From Verrucomicrobiota bacterium (GTDB taxonomy: Bacteria > Verrucomicrobiota > Verrucomicrobiia > Limisphaerales > VHDF01): DNA of 64,000 bases. This document shows, piece by piece, positions 37,331-45,892 of the stretch (position 1 is its first letter; each line of letters starts with the position of its first letter). The stretch is taken from the NCBI GenBank assembly GCA_016871495.1, contig VHDF01000006.1, forward strand, positions 30,699 through 94,698. Reading direction: 5' to 3'. The position numbers and the translations under genes are program-made. The notes under the pieces were generated by a model. That model searched no databases, was not told the DNA's origin, and saw nothing but the letters and a program-made list of their open reading frames with translations.

Positions 37331-38209
37331 TCAATACAGCCACGACTCGATCCTTCCCCCCTCGTCCAGCCTCACCCCCTGCCGGCGAAAGGCCCAGCAC
37401 ATGTAGCTCACACTGACAAAAAAGGAGGCGGGCAACCGGTTCAACACCGCCACCTTCACGCCCAATAACGTGGTTCGTCCGCTAAATCCCATGGGGCCAA
37501 TCCCCAAATCGTTCGCCGTGTTCAAGACCTCTTGCTCGAGGCGGGCCAGCTCGGGCACCGGATTCGCATCACCCAGCGTTCGCAAGAATTGAGTCTTCGA
37601 TGCCTCGTACCCCGTGGCCCGATCTCCGCCAATACACACTCCTAGAATGCCCGGCCCGCATCCCCTCCCCTGCGCTTGCAGCACCGCATCCAAAATCACC
37701 CGGCGGCAGCCATCCAAATCCCGGTTTGCCTTCAACTTCTCCTGCGGCAACGAATACTGCGCGCCCACGTTCTCACACCCTCCCCCTTTCAACATCAACC
37801 GCACGCTCAATTCCGATCCCCGGTGCTGATGAAAATGCACCACCGGCGAGCCGGGCCCCACGTTGGTGCCGTCGTTCACCCCCGTCAATGAATCGACGGA
37901 ATTCTGACGCAAATACCCCCGCTTCGTCGCCTCGCGCACAGCCGCCCGGGCCGTCTCCTCGAAAGCGATCTGGTCCAACCCCACCGGAGCCTCCACATAA
38001 AACAAGATGCTGCCCGTATCCTGGCAGATCGGCTGCGACTTCTGCTTCGCCAGTTCAATGTTGCGCTCGATGATCTTCAACGCCGACTCCGCGATCGTCC
38101 CACGCTTCTCGCGCTCCAACGACGCCAGCAACGCCCGATGGACGTCCTCCGGAATCTCGGCGGAAGTCCGCCGGATCAATTCAACCAGCGACTCGAAAAG
38201 GGCCTGCAT
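37331..38209 (-). CDS. Class I fumarate hydratase, alpha subunit
   Basis: The 292-residue protein (start MQALFESLVELIRRTS at 38209; the frame opens at 38233) has the three 4Fe-4S cysteines of this family: QPICQDTGSILFYV, KGGGCENVGAQYS and GVCIGGDRATGYEAS. NDGTNVGPGSPVVHFHQHRG is the substrate region. With the beta subunit it forms an oxygen-sensitive iron-sulfur fumarase of the TCA cycle. A tartrate dehydratase remains possible. The gene starts just beside a repeat-rich gap. Confidence 0.87.
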   Translation of the reverse strand: MQALFESLVELIRRTSAEIPEDVHRALLASLEREKRGTIAESALKIIERNIELAKQKSQPICQDTGSILFYVEAPVGLDQIAFEETARAAVREATKRGYLRQNSVDSLTGVNDGTNVGPGSPVVHFHQHRGSELSVRLMLKGGGCENVGAQYSLPQEKLKANRDLDGCRRVILDAVLQAQGRGCGPGILGVCIGGDRATGYEASKTQFLRTLGDANPVPELARLEQEVLNTANDLGIGPMGFSGRTTLLGVKVAVLNRLPASFFVSVSYMCWAFRRQGVRLDEGGRIESWLY

Positions 38210-38279
38210 GCGCACCGAAACTAGAAACGCCACGCCCCCATGTCAATCGAGGGACCACGGCTGCGGTGGGTTGGAGTGT

Positions 38280-38411
38280 ATCCAGAGGTTGTTGGTGACC
38301 GGGTTGTCTTGGTCGCGCAGACAGCCCTGTCTGCTGTGGCGCAGGCGGCCCAGCCTGCGGGGCGACGAAGGGAACCCGGCGCGTGGAGAGCATGGAAGGG
38401 CCTCGTTCTTC
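38280..38411 (-). repeat. Repeat family D, copy 1
   Basis: This matches 54003-54139 in the opposite orientation. It holds GCAGGCGGCCCAGCCTGC, a palindrome-like segment, and AGACAGCCCTGTCTG. The outer end resembles the TGCATCC ends of family C. The whole 38210-38763 gap has no supported gene. Confidence 0.75.
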
Positions 38412-38493
38412 ACCCGCCGGGCCGACGGGCCGTCGGCGATACGGCCGGCTGGGCAGCCTGCGCCACATTACAGACAACTTCTGGTTCCACGGG

Positions 38494-38592
38494 GCGGGCT
38501 GGCGGAGGACAGTCCCGCAGGGACCCAAGAAACAGCCATGCTCATTGGGAAGAGCGCGGCTGTTTCGTAAACCAACCGCAGCGCGCGGACAA
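38494..38592 (-). repeat. Repeat family E, copy 1
   Basis: The minus strand reads TTGTCCGCGCGCTGCGG, GCCGCGCT and GCGGGACTGTCCT in order, matching 46944-47031 on the plus strand with several differences. It is non-coding. Confidence 0.55.
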
Positions 38593-38763
38593 GTCGGAAG
38601 TCCCCAGATTTTTCAACGTCCTTCGGCGGGTCGAAGGATGACCCAGCCGCGCTTCGGGCGTAATGAGACCATCCCGGACTTTCTGCGGGGGTTGCGTCCA
38701 GCCCGATCAGGTTCCTGAGCCAGATTGCTGGAAGTCCGCTTGTGCCTCTCGACAACCGTTGCT

Positions 38764-39792
38764 ATGACGACGGGAGCCATGGAATCCCCGCGCTATGTTG
38801 GAATCGAAATTGGCGGAACCAAACTCCAGTTGGTGGCCGGCACGGCTCGAGGCGAAATCATCGAACGTCAGCGCTTCGCCGTGGACTCCCGCGCCGGCGC
38901 CGAAGGCATTCAAGCGCAAATCGTCGGCGCTCTGCCCAGCCTCGCCCAACAACATCGCGCCATCGCCATCGGCGCGGGATTCGGCGGACCCGTGGACATC
39001 GCCCGCAAATCCATCGCGTGTTCCCATCAAGTGGAAGGCTGGTCGGGATTCGCGTTGGGTGCCTGGCTTGAAGCCCTCGCCGGAATTCCCGCGATCATCG
39101 AAAACGATGCCAACACCGCCACCCTGGGTGAAGCCCTGGCAGGCGCAGGTCGAGGTTCGAATCCCGTCTTCTACACCACACTCGGCAGCGGGGTGGGAGG
39201 GGGTTTGGTGGTGGACGGCCAGATCTACCACGGCTCCAGACCGGGCGAAGCCGAGATTGGCCACCTTCGGCTCGATCGCAGCGGCGCCATCGTGGAATCC
39301 CGCTGTTCCGGCTGGGCGGTGGATCGCAAGATCCGCGCGGCCATCGAGAGAACCCCGGATTGCCTGCTCGGAAGGTTGACCCAAGGCCGTTCTGGAGGTG
39401 AAGCGGCTTTCCTCGGCGAAGCTCTCCACCAGAACGACCCCCTGGCCAACTCCATCCTTCAGGAAACCGCCGCCGACCTCGCCTTCGCCCTTTCCCACGT
39501 CACCCATCTCTTCCACCCGGAAACCATTGTGCTCGGAGGCGGACTCTCTCTCCTGGGTGAACCGCTCAGGGCCGCAGTGGCCAAAAACTTGGAGCCATGG
39601 GTCATGGAGGTCTTCCGACCCGCTCCCGTCATCCGAATCGCGGGTCTGGGTGAAGATTCGGTGCCCGTCGGAGCCCTCTTGTTGGCGGCGCATGGTGCGG
39701 CCACAGGTTGCAGGCCGGAGCGCGGCGTTGACCTCAACATTCCCCACCAGCTTCTTCCTCTCCCTGCGAAGAATGAGCGGGGAGAGGGGTAG
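38764..39792 (+). CDS. ROK-family sugar kinase
   Basis: The start at 38764 or 38779 is chosen because YVGIEIGGTKLQLVAGTARG, the ATP phosphate-binding loop, should be near the N-terminus. ENDANTATLGEALAGAG holds the catalytic Asp, TTLGSGVGGGLVVDG the second phosphate motif, and HGSRPGEAEIGHLRLDRSG the region of the usual ROK EIGH motif. The standard C-H-C-x-C zinc cluster is not evident (only CSGW). Glucose, allose or N-acetylmannosamine are all possible substrates. The last 22 or so residues, ending in KNERGEG, are encoded by repeat family F, whose sequence also supplies the TAG stop. Confidence 0.82.
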   Translation: MTTGAMESPRYVGIEIGGTKLQLVAGTARGEIIERQRFAVDSRAGAEGIQAQIVGALPSLAQQHRAIAIGAGFGGPVDIARKSIACSHQVEGWSGFALGAWLEALAGIPAIIENDANTATLGEALAGAGRGSNPVFYTTLGSGVGGGLVVDGQIYHGSRPGEAEIGHLRLDRSGAIVESRCSGWAVDRKIRAAIERTPDCLLGRLTQGRSGGEAAFLGEALHQNDPLANSILQETAADLAFALSHVTHLFHPETIVLGGGLSLLGEPLRAAVAKNLEPWVMEVFRPAPVIRIAGLGEDSVPVGALLLAAHGAATGCRPERGVDLNIPHQLLPLPAKNERGEG

Positions 39793-39858
39793 GCTGAGCA
39801 TTCCCCTCCCTCCGACTCTCTCCCCACTCGTGCCTCGCGGGGCGAGAGGGAAAACGGT
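39754..39858 (-). repeat. Repeat family F, copy 1, overlapping the ROK kinase end
   Basis: It matches 46817-46930 in the opposite orientation, with TCGCCCCGCGAGGCACGAGT then GGGGAGAGAG on the minus strand and CTCCCCGCTCATTCTTCGC near the other end. The ROK stop codon at 39790-39792 lies inside it. Confidence 0.8.
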
Positions 39859-40298
39859 GGGATGCCCGTGCTCTGCGATCGGCCTGTAAAGGAATTTCAC
39901 TCTGCCAGGTCACACCGGGAGGCACAGAGACACGGAGCGAAAGCATCCGAAGCCCATTTCACTCACGGGGTCATCGGTTCAAGGATGCTTCTCCATGTTC
40001 ATTCCGCCGTCGCTCCGTGAGAACCGTTGCGCGTTGGCCCCTTGACGTGAACAGCCTACGGGCGCTCCGACAGAACTCCGCTCCGCCCTTTGCGTCCTTC
40101 GCGGCCTCTGCGTGAGGAAAAGCAAAATGCCTCACCCCACGGCCGAAAGACTCGCCGCCCGAAGGGCTGCGCCGCTTGGGCGGTTCTGGCGTGGTTGCTC
40201 CTCGGTCACAGACCGCTGGCGGGTAGGCTCCCTCGTCGCGCCGAGCCAGAACCGCCCAAGCGGCGCAACAAAGACCCACCCAATTCATGAACAGCACA
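39793..40298. other. Non-coding gap with repeats
   Basis: No gene is seen. After the rest of family F the gap holds purine-rich sequence with GGCACAGAGACACGGAGCG and CTTTGCGTCCTTCGCGGC, phrases that look repetitive, then the inverted repeat at 40169-40266, and finally the end of the DUF1553 gene. Confidence 0.6.
40169..40266. repeat. Perfect 22-bp inverted repeat
   Basis: GCGCCGCTTGGGCGGTTCTG plus GC at 40169-40190 is exactly complementary to 40245-40266, with a 54-base loop. It stands 32 bases beyond the stop of the minus-strand DUF1553 gene and could act as a terminator-like hairpin, but no T run follows. Confidence 0.8.
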
Positions 40299-42905
40299 CT
40301 AATCGAGGTAGCGGAAATCGCCGCTGGCGATGAGCGCGTGGAGCAGCTCCGTCCAGGCTTCGTCACGAGTCGCCTCACCAGACTTCTCGAGGTGTCGCAG
40401 GGCAGTTTCTTGTTCGGCATCCTTCGGAGAGCGCCCGAGTGTGGCGCGGTAGGCGAACCGGACGCGTGCCGGGTTATCGCTGGCTGCGTCAAATGTTCGC
40501 CTCGCCGCGGCGCGCGCCTGGCTGCGCACCCAGGGATCATTGAGCAGAAAGAGCGCCTGCGTGACGACCGTGCTGGAGCTGCGTTTTCCGGTGACCAATC
40601 CAGGCGAGGGAAAATCGAAGGCCTCAAACAATCCAGGAAGGGCGTTGCGGAAGACGGGGACGTAAACGCTCCGGACAGCTCCCGTGAATTGATAACCAAA
40701 ATCGGCGGTCAACGTTGCGGGATAGGCCGGCCCACCGCCAGCCAGCCGAAGTCCTCCGCTTGCCGTCAGGATGGCGTCTCGCAAGGCCTCGGCCGTAAGC
40801 CGTCGGCGATGAGCATGACGGAGCAGTCTGTTTTCCGGATCAGCCATGCTGCTCGATGAGTCGGCGGAGTTGGCGGATCGGGGCGCGTTCCGAGAGGGAT
40901 GCGAGGAGGCCTGCTGATAAGTGCGCGAGAGGACGATTTCCCGCACGAGCTGTTTGGTGCTCCAACCGTGTTGGATCAAACGTGCAGCGAGGTAGTCGAG
41001 CAGTTCCGGATGCGAAGCGGCCTCGCCGGTGATGCCAAAGTTGTCCGGCGAACGAACCAGACCTTCTCCGAAGAGCCAAAGCCAGACGCGATTGGCATAG
41101 ACCCGAGCGGTGAGCGGATGAGCCGGGCTGGCGATCCAATCCGCGAGTTGCCGCCGACCGCTCTCAGTCGAGGGCAGATTGGGCGGCGCCATCGTCCGGC
41201 CCAAGGTCAGGAATCCCCTGGGCGCGAGCTCGCCCAATTGGTGAACGCTGCCGCGGATGTGGATGCGAGTGTTCTCGAATGGGCCTGCTTCGCTCACGCC
41301 CATGGTCTTGGGACGCTTGGGGCCGGTCTCCTTGATCTGTTTGAGCCGGGCTTGAAGTGTGTTCACGTCGGGAGCCTTGGGCTCCGGAGTGACCGGGAGC
41401 GGTCGACTGGATGCGGCGCTGTCCTTGGCGAATCGAGCGACGGACGGCGCTGCGGCATCGAGGAACTGCACGGCGTCGGCCGTGACATGGCCTCGGGTGT
41501 TCTCATTACTGACGAGCACGTAGCCGAATCCGTTGGCCTCGAAACGGAATTCGCCAAGGGAGACGAAGCGACCGTCCAGCAAAGGCGGTTCTTGTTGATT
41601 GACTCGCACGAGCGTTTCGCCGTCCGCATGGAAGATGGTCACAGGCACCTGGGTCGCGCGACTGGTTCCTGGCTGGTAGGCAAAGCGAACTTCGTAACGA
41701 CCTGCCTTGGTGATCTCGGGCGCAAAACTCAGCGTCATGCTCCCTTTGCTTTGCTGATCGTCGTGCAAGTAACCGTCACCGATGTAGTGGCGCGAGTAAG
41801 TCGAGTGCTTCCAATGGCCGACGGCCTTCGCCTGCGCGCTGTCCACCACGAGGCCCGGAAGTTGGTTCGGAGGAACGACGCTGGGTCTCATGGCCGGTGA
41901 CGAACCGGTTCCACCAACCGCGCCCGGGCCCGCGGCGAGCTTTTTGGCGGATTCCTTGGCGGACGCGATTTCCGCCTCGAGTGCGGCGATGGCGGCTTCA
42001 TGCCGGCGCAGTGTTTCCTCCTGGGCCGGTTCAACGGGGAGCGGGAACTCCAGCCACTCGGAGACATTGGCGTGCTTGAGAAGGCGCGCGTTCCGCAGAA
42101 TGCCGGCCATGGCGTAGTAATCGCGCGTGGGGATGGGATCGAACTTGTGATCGTGGCAACGCGCGCAGCCGATGGCCAGACCGAGGAACGCCTTGCCGAC
42201 CGTGTCAAGCTGTTCGTCCACGACGTCCATGTCCAACTGTTTCTTGTCCTGCTCTTCGAGGTTGGTATTGCCCAGCGCAAGGAAGCTGGCGGCGACCCTC
42301 TGGCGGTGGTGTTGATCGCGTGAGTCATAGGGCAGCAAGTCGCCCGCGATCTGTTCGCGGATGAACTGGTCAAACGGGGTGTCGCGATTGAACGATTCGA
42401 TGACGTAATCCCGATACCGCCACGCCTCGCGAAAAATGAACCCTCGCAGAGTCAGGGACTCGCCATAGCGCGCCACGTCCAGCCAATGCCGGCCCCAGCG
42501 TTCGCCGAAGCGAGGCGAGGCGAGCAAGTGCTCGACGAGGTTTGCCGTGGCCGCCTGGCGATGGGCGGCGGCCGAACGTTCGAAGGCCGTGAGTTCCGCG
42601 GGTGAAGGGGGCAGTCCGGTAAGATCAAAATAGAGTCGGCGGCAAAGCGTCGCGGCGTCCGCAGGTGGCGCGGGCTGGAGTTGGTGCTGCTCCAGCTTGG
42701 CCAGGATAAACCGGTCGATGCTGTTGAGAGGCCACGCCGAATCAGAAACCGCCGGTGAGTTCTTGTCCGCGAGGGGCTGAAAGGCCCAATGATTGGTCGG
42801 CGCCGCGGGAGAATCGGGCAAAATCGGCTCCGAGGCCGTGCTCCACACGGAAAGGACGGAGGCGATGAGCGCGATGCAACGGGAAATCCCGATTCTCATG
42901 AACAT
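40299..42905 (-). CDS. Secreted DUF1549/DUF1553 protein with a golvesin-like middle domain
   Basis: The start at 42905 (MFMRIGISRCIALIASVLS) gives a signal peptide; the frame opens at 42929. The 868 residues hold DUF1549 (INSIDRFILAKLEQHQLQPA to FIREQIAGDLLPYD, about 60-210), a middle beta domain with YSRHYIGDGYLHDDQQSKGS near 370 that resembles the golvesin C-terminal domain, and DUF1553 (LTARVYANRVWLWLFGEGLV near 610 to the end). Many homologues start with a PSCyt1 c-type heme domain; no CxxCH is seen at the N-terminus here, only CARCH near 255. Such proteins usually neighbour a DUF1501 gene, but here that gene is 17 kb away. The function is not established. Confidence 0.83.
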   Translation of the reverse strand: MFMRIGISRCIALIASVLSVWSTASEPILPDSPAAPTNHWAFQPLADKNSPAVSDSAWPLNSIDRFILAKLEQHQLQPAPPADAATLCRRLYFDLTGLPPSPAELTAFERSAAAHRQAATANLVEHLLASPRFGERWGRHWLDVARYGESLTLRGFIFREAWRYRDYVIESFNRDTPFDQFIREQIAGDLLPYDSRDQHHRQRVAASFLALGNTNLEEQDKKQLDMDVVDEQLDTVGKAFLGLAIGCARCHDHKFDPIPTRDYYAMAGILRNARLLKHANVSEWLEFPLPVEPAQEETLRRHEAAIAALEAEIASAKESAKKLAAGPGAVGGTGSSPAMRPSVVPPNQLPGLVVDSAQAKAVGHWKHSTYSRHYIGDGYLHDDQQSKGSMTLSFAPEITKAGRYEVRFAYQPGTSRATQVPVTIFHADGETLVRVNQQEPPLLDGRFVSLGEFRFEANGFGYVLVSNENTRGHVTADAVQFLDAAAPSVARFAKDSAASSRPLPVTPEPKAPDVNTLQARLKQIKETGPKRPKTMGVSEAGPFENTRIHIRGSVHQLGELAPRGFLTLGRTMAPPNLPSTESGRRQLADWIASPAHPLTARVYANRVWLWLFGEGLVRSPDNFGITGEAASHPELLDYLAARLIQHGWSTKQLVREIVLSRTYQQASSHPSRNAPRSANSADSSSSMADPENRLLRHAHRRRLTAEALRDAILTASGGLRLAGGGPAYPATLTADFGYQFTGAVRSVYVPVFRNALPGLFEAFDFPSPGLVTGKRSSSTVVTQALFLLNDPWVRSQARAAARRTFDAASDNPARVRFAYRATLGRSPKDAEQETALRHLEKSGEATRDEAWTELLHALIASGDFRYLD

Positions 42906-42958
42906 GGAGGATACTCGGTGATTCCCCACGAAGGGAAAACATATTCGCCACGCGTCCC

Positions 42959-43089
42959 GTGCATCCCGATGTTGTTGGTAGGGCGGGCCTGTCCCAGCCC
43001 GCCGCCCACGGAATGCAAAACATCATGCTCCGGCGGCGCGCCGGGACGGACGCGCCCTACCTGCATCACCGGCAACATCGGGATGCACC
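42959..43089 (+). repeat. Repeat family C, copy 1
   Basis: The ends are inverted: GTGCATCCCGATGTTG and CAACATCGGGATGCACC. Inside are two hairpins, GGCGGGCCTGTCCCAGCCCG and GGCGCGCCGGGACGGACGCG, flanked by GTAGGGCG and CGCCCTAC. Copy 2 is at 61251-61379 in the opposite orientation. This looks like a REP/BIME-type element. Confidence 0.82.
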
Positions 43090-43106
43090 GCCACGCGTCG
43101 TGCTTG

Positions 43107-43236
43107 AACCTCCGGACGAACTTGATAATGAAGTTACTCACCGTTCCGCATCCCGGCCCGGCGAAGTTCTTTTGCTTAGAACGGCCATTGCCCTTCCTGA
43201 AACTTCGCTCGGTCCTGGCGATAAACCATTCCGACT
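43107..43236 (+). repeat. Repeat family B, left end, variant core
   Basis: It begins AACCTCCGGACGAACTTGAT, then GAAGTTACTCACCGTTCC and CGGCCCGGCGAAGTTCTTTT. The following part matches 31062-31206 inverted. No gene is present in 42906-43384 and no feature was seen in 43237-43384. Confidence 0.72.
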
Positions 43237-43384
43237 CGCCGCCCTGACCGCGACGACGCGTGGAATCGCCGAACGCGCGCCAGGCAGCAGGGCTTGGCCT
43301 GGGCCTACGAACACAGAGGCAGGCGCGATTGTAGGCCGCGTGCCCTCACGCGACACACGGTCGCGGATTCAAGCGCAGTATGAA

Positions 43385-44671
43385 TTATCCGGGCTCGACG
43401 GCGGGGCCGGGCCACGGATTGAGGGGTAATTGAGTTTCGGATTCGAGGGCGAGGAGTCGATTGTATTTCGCCAAACGCTCCGATTGCGTGATCGACCCGA
43501 TCTTGATTTGGTCCGCGTTCCAACCCACCGCGAGGTCGGCGAGCCAGTGATCTTCCGTTTCTCCACTGCGGGCGCTGACCGTCACCTGCCAGCCGGCGTG
43601 GCGGGCAATGTGAAGCGCTTCGAGGGCTTCGGAGAGCGTGCCGACTTGATTGACCTTAAGCAGCAATGCGTTGGCGGCTTGAAGGGCGACCGCCTTGCGG
43701 ATGCGATGGGGTTGAGTACAGAGCAAGTCATCCCCGACGACCAGCGACCGGTCGCCGATGGACCTTCGCAGAGCCGGCCAATGAGGCCAGTCATTCTCCG
43801 CCAACCCGTCCTCCAAACTCACGATGGGATACTCGTGGACCCAGCGTTGATATTCTGAGATCAGCGCCTCGCTTTCGAGTTCACGGCTTCCCCAGCGGTA
43901 GCGGGTCTGATGGTGGAAGTGACTGGATGCGGCGTCGATGGCCAGCGCCATGTCATGCCCGGGCCGCAAGCCCGCCCGCTCGATCGCGGCGATGGCGTCG
44001 GTGATCATGGCTTCGGCTGATGGAAAGGGCGGTGCTTGGCCACCTTCGTCCGCGCGGAGGAGCCGGGTCCCGTATTTTCGGGCGAGGTCATCGGCGGCGG
44101 CATAATACACCTTGTGACACATGGAGAGCGATTCGTCCGTGTCGCGGGCGGAACTCGGCACCATCAACACGTCTTGGAGCGGGCACTGACCGCCTGCATG
44201 TTTGCCTCCGCTGAAGAGATTGACCGTGAGCCGGGGGAGATGGCGCGGCGAGGTGCCCGCCAGTTTCGCAAAGTAGGCGTAAAGCGGGAGGTCGAGCTGA
44301 AAGGCCGCGGCGCGAGCAAAGGCCAAGGAGATGGACAGGATGGCGTTGGCGCCGAAACAGGACTTGTCGGAGGAACCATCAAGTCCGATTAGACTCTGAT
44401 CGAGTTGTTCCTGATCCAGGAACTTGCGATCGCGCACGCCGTGAAAGAGGGGGCCTTCCACATTGGTGGTGGCAAGCTGGCAGCCGAGTCCGCGGTAGCG
44501 GGCCGGGTCTTGGTCGCGGAGCTCTTTGGCCTCGGCACTGCCGGTGGAGGCGCCGGAGGGAACGGACGCCTCGCCGCGTGCGCCGCTGGCGAGGGTGCAA
44601 CGGGTCATCACGGTGGGGTGGCCCCGGCTGTCGAGGATTTCCCGCGATCGGAGTTCGGTGATCTGAAACAT
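43385..44671 (-). CDS. Divergent enolase-superfamily protein
   Basis: The 428-residue protein aligns by eye with enolase over its length: REILDSRGHPTV, PSGASTG with the metal-binding Ser, GANAILSISLAFARAAA, GGKHA, DEGGQAP, AIDAASSHF, SLEDGLAENDW, VGDDLLCTQ and LLLKVNQVGTLSEAL with the catalytic Lys. Two conserved active-site positions differ: SHRSGETED is here SARSGETED (His to Ala), and the QEFM glutamate is LQDVLM (Asp). It may be a weak or specialised enolase, or act on another 2-phospho-acid. A kinase gene 10 bases upstream supports the latter. I leave the gene symbol empty. Confidence 0.8.
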   Translation of the reverse strand: MFQITELRSREILDSRGHPTVMTRCTLASGARGEASVPSGASTGSAEAKELRDQDPARYRGLGCQLATTNVEGPLFHGVRDRKFLDQEQLDQSLIGLDGSSDKSCFGANAILSISLAFARAAAFQLDLPLYAYFAKLAGTSPRHLPRLTVNLFSGGKHAGGQCPLQDVLMVPSSARDTDESLSMCHKVYYAAADDLARKYGTRLLRADEGGQAPPFPSAEAMITDAIAAIERAGLRPGHDMALAIDAASSHFHHQTRYRWGSRELESEALISEYQRWVHEYPIVSLEDGLAENDWPHWPALRRSIGDRSLVVGDDLLCTQPHRIRKAVALQAANALLLKVNQVGTLSEALEALHIARHAGWQVTVSARSGETEDHWLADLAVGWNADQIKIGSITQSERLAKYNRLLALESETQLPLNPWPGPAVEPG

Positions 44672-44680
44672 GGCCTGAGG

Positions 44681-45691
44681 CTAGCGCGTCAACTCCCGAT
44701 CCAAAACCTGAAACCATTCAGGAACGGAGGCGGGTGGCTGTTCGAGGGCGCGGAGGGCCAGATCGCGCTGGCGGGCGCGCTGAGCGTGATCGAGATACTC
44801 GAGCGGCGAGCGTCCGTCCACACGCGCCAGCAGGCATGCGAGGTGATGGCGGACCACTCGTGATTCGAAGGCGGGATCGGCCGGCAGACCGGGGGTTGCC
44901 TCGAGATAACTTTGCCAGAACCACCGGTGGCCGCAGAGAAAAAGGGCTCCATCTTGGGGGCGATGAATGGCTTTGGCTGTCATATGAGTGAGCGCGAATC
45001 CGAGATCGAAAGCGGGGTCGCCCCAGTGCATGACTTCGTGATCCAGGAGGATGAGGTGTTCGTGCCGGACCAGCAGGTTCTTGGGGCTGTAATCTCCGTG
45101 GACCAAACACGACGGCGAGGCGAGGCATTCCTCGATGAGAGATTCCATGAAGCGGTGCGTCTTCGTTTTGCCGGCCGCGGTTCGGTAGTAGGGATCAAGG
45201 CGGAGGGAATGGAAGAAGCGGCGATCGGCGAAAAGGGGTTCGAGCTTGTGACGTTGTTCGCGGCTTTGGCAGTGAAGCCTCCCGAGCAGGGAGCCGAATT
45301 CGCGCACGAGCGCGGGAGAGATGTTTCCGGCGAGCAGCGCGGCTTTCCAATTGAGATGAGGCTGCGGGATGGCGCGCATTCCCAGGAGATGGAGGGTCGG
45401 ATCTTCGAACAGGAACTCAGGGGTGGAGGAAGCGCCGAGGAGCGAAGGAAGGTGTTGGAGCGCGAGGGCCTCGCGGTGAATGCGGGCGGGATCCGCGTGC
45501 CAATCGTCCTGAACCCGGAGTTTGGGCAGGGATTGCTTGATCACCCACGATTCGCCTCCCGGCCGATGCAGGAGGAGGGTGCGATTGGAAACGCCACCCG
45601 TGAGGAAGCTGATGGAGGGAGATTCGCACCGCGGAATAAGTTCTCGAAACCTGAGGTAGTCGATCAGGTTTTCGACGTGCTCTATGTTCAT
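44681..45691 (-). CDS. APH/choline-kinase-family phosphotransferase
   Basis: The 336-residue protein has the protein-kinase-like motifs LTGGVSNRTLLLH (nucleotide loop, about residues 31-43), WVIKQSLPKL (phosphate-binding Lys), CLVHGDYSPKNLLV (catalytic Asp and Asn, about 196-209) and LLDHEVMHWGDPAFDLGF (metal-binding Asp region). It phosphorylates a small hydroxylated molecule in the cytoplasm; methylthioribose kinase and homoserine kinase II are relatives. It lies 10 bases upstream of the enolase-like gene, so its product may be the substrate of that enzyme. No antibiotic resistance role is implied. The start is ATG at 45691. Confidence 0.8.
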   Translation of the reverse strand: MNIEHVENLIDYLRFRELIPRCESPSISFLTGGVSNRTLLLHRPGGESWVIKQSLPKLRVQDDWHADPARIHREALALQHLPSLLGASSTPEFLFEDPTLHLLGMRAIPQPHLNWKAALLAGNISPALVREFGSLLGRLHCQSREQRHKLEPLFADRRFFHSLRLDPYYRTAAGKTKTHRFMESLIEECLASPSCLVHGDYSPKNLLVRHEHLILLDHEVMHWGDPAFDLGFALTHMTAKAIHRPQDGALFLCGHRWFWQSYLEATPGLPADPAFESRVVRHHLACLLARVDGRSPLEYLDHAQRARQRDLALRALEQPPASVPEWFQVLDRELTR

Positions 45692-45892
45692 GTCGGTTCC
45701 TGGAAAGATGGTGGGAAGCGGAACGCTGTCAATTCGGTCGTTGACACAAGGGGCTGCGCACCATTCCTACTGGATCCAGCGGATCGATCAAGCATGCCGG
45801 GATGAGAATCATCATATCCATGAAGAGCAGGACTGCCGGGAGACAAGGAACGAGGAAGCCGGCGATCGGCTTTGCGCAGAAGGGAGTCGAAG

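Noticed and set aside
39140..39175. Sequence GGTTCGAATCCC resembling a tRNA T-arm
   Set aside because: It lies inside the ROK kinase and encodes its conserved region; no acceptor stem or other arms can be drawn around it.
44681..45691. Aminoglycoside resistance gene
   Set aside because: The motifs are those of the broad kinase fold; the linked enolase-like gene points to metabolism.
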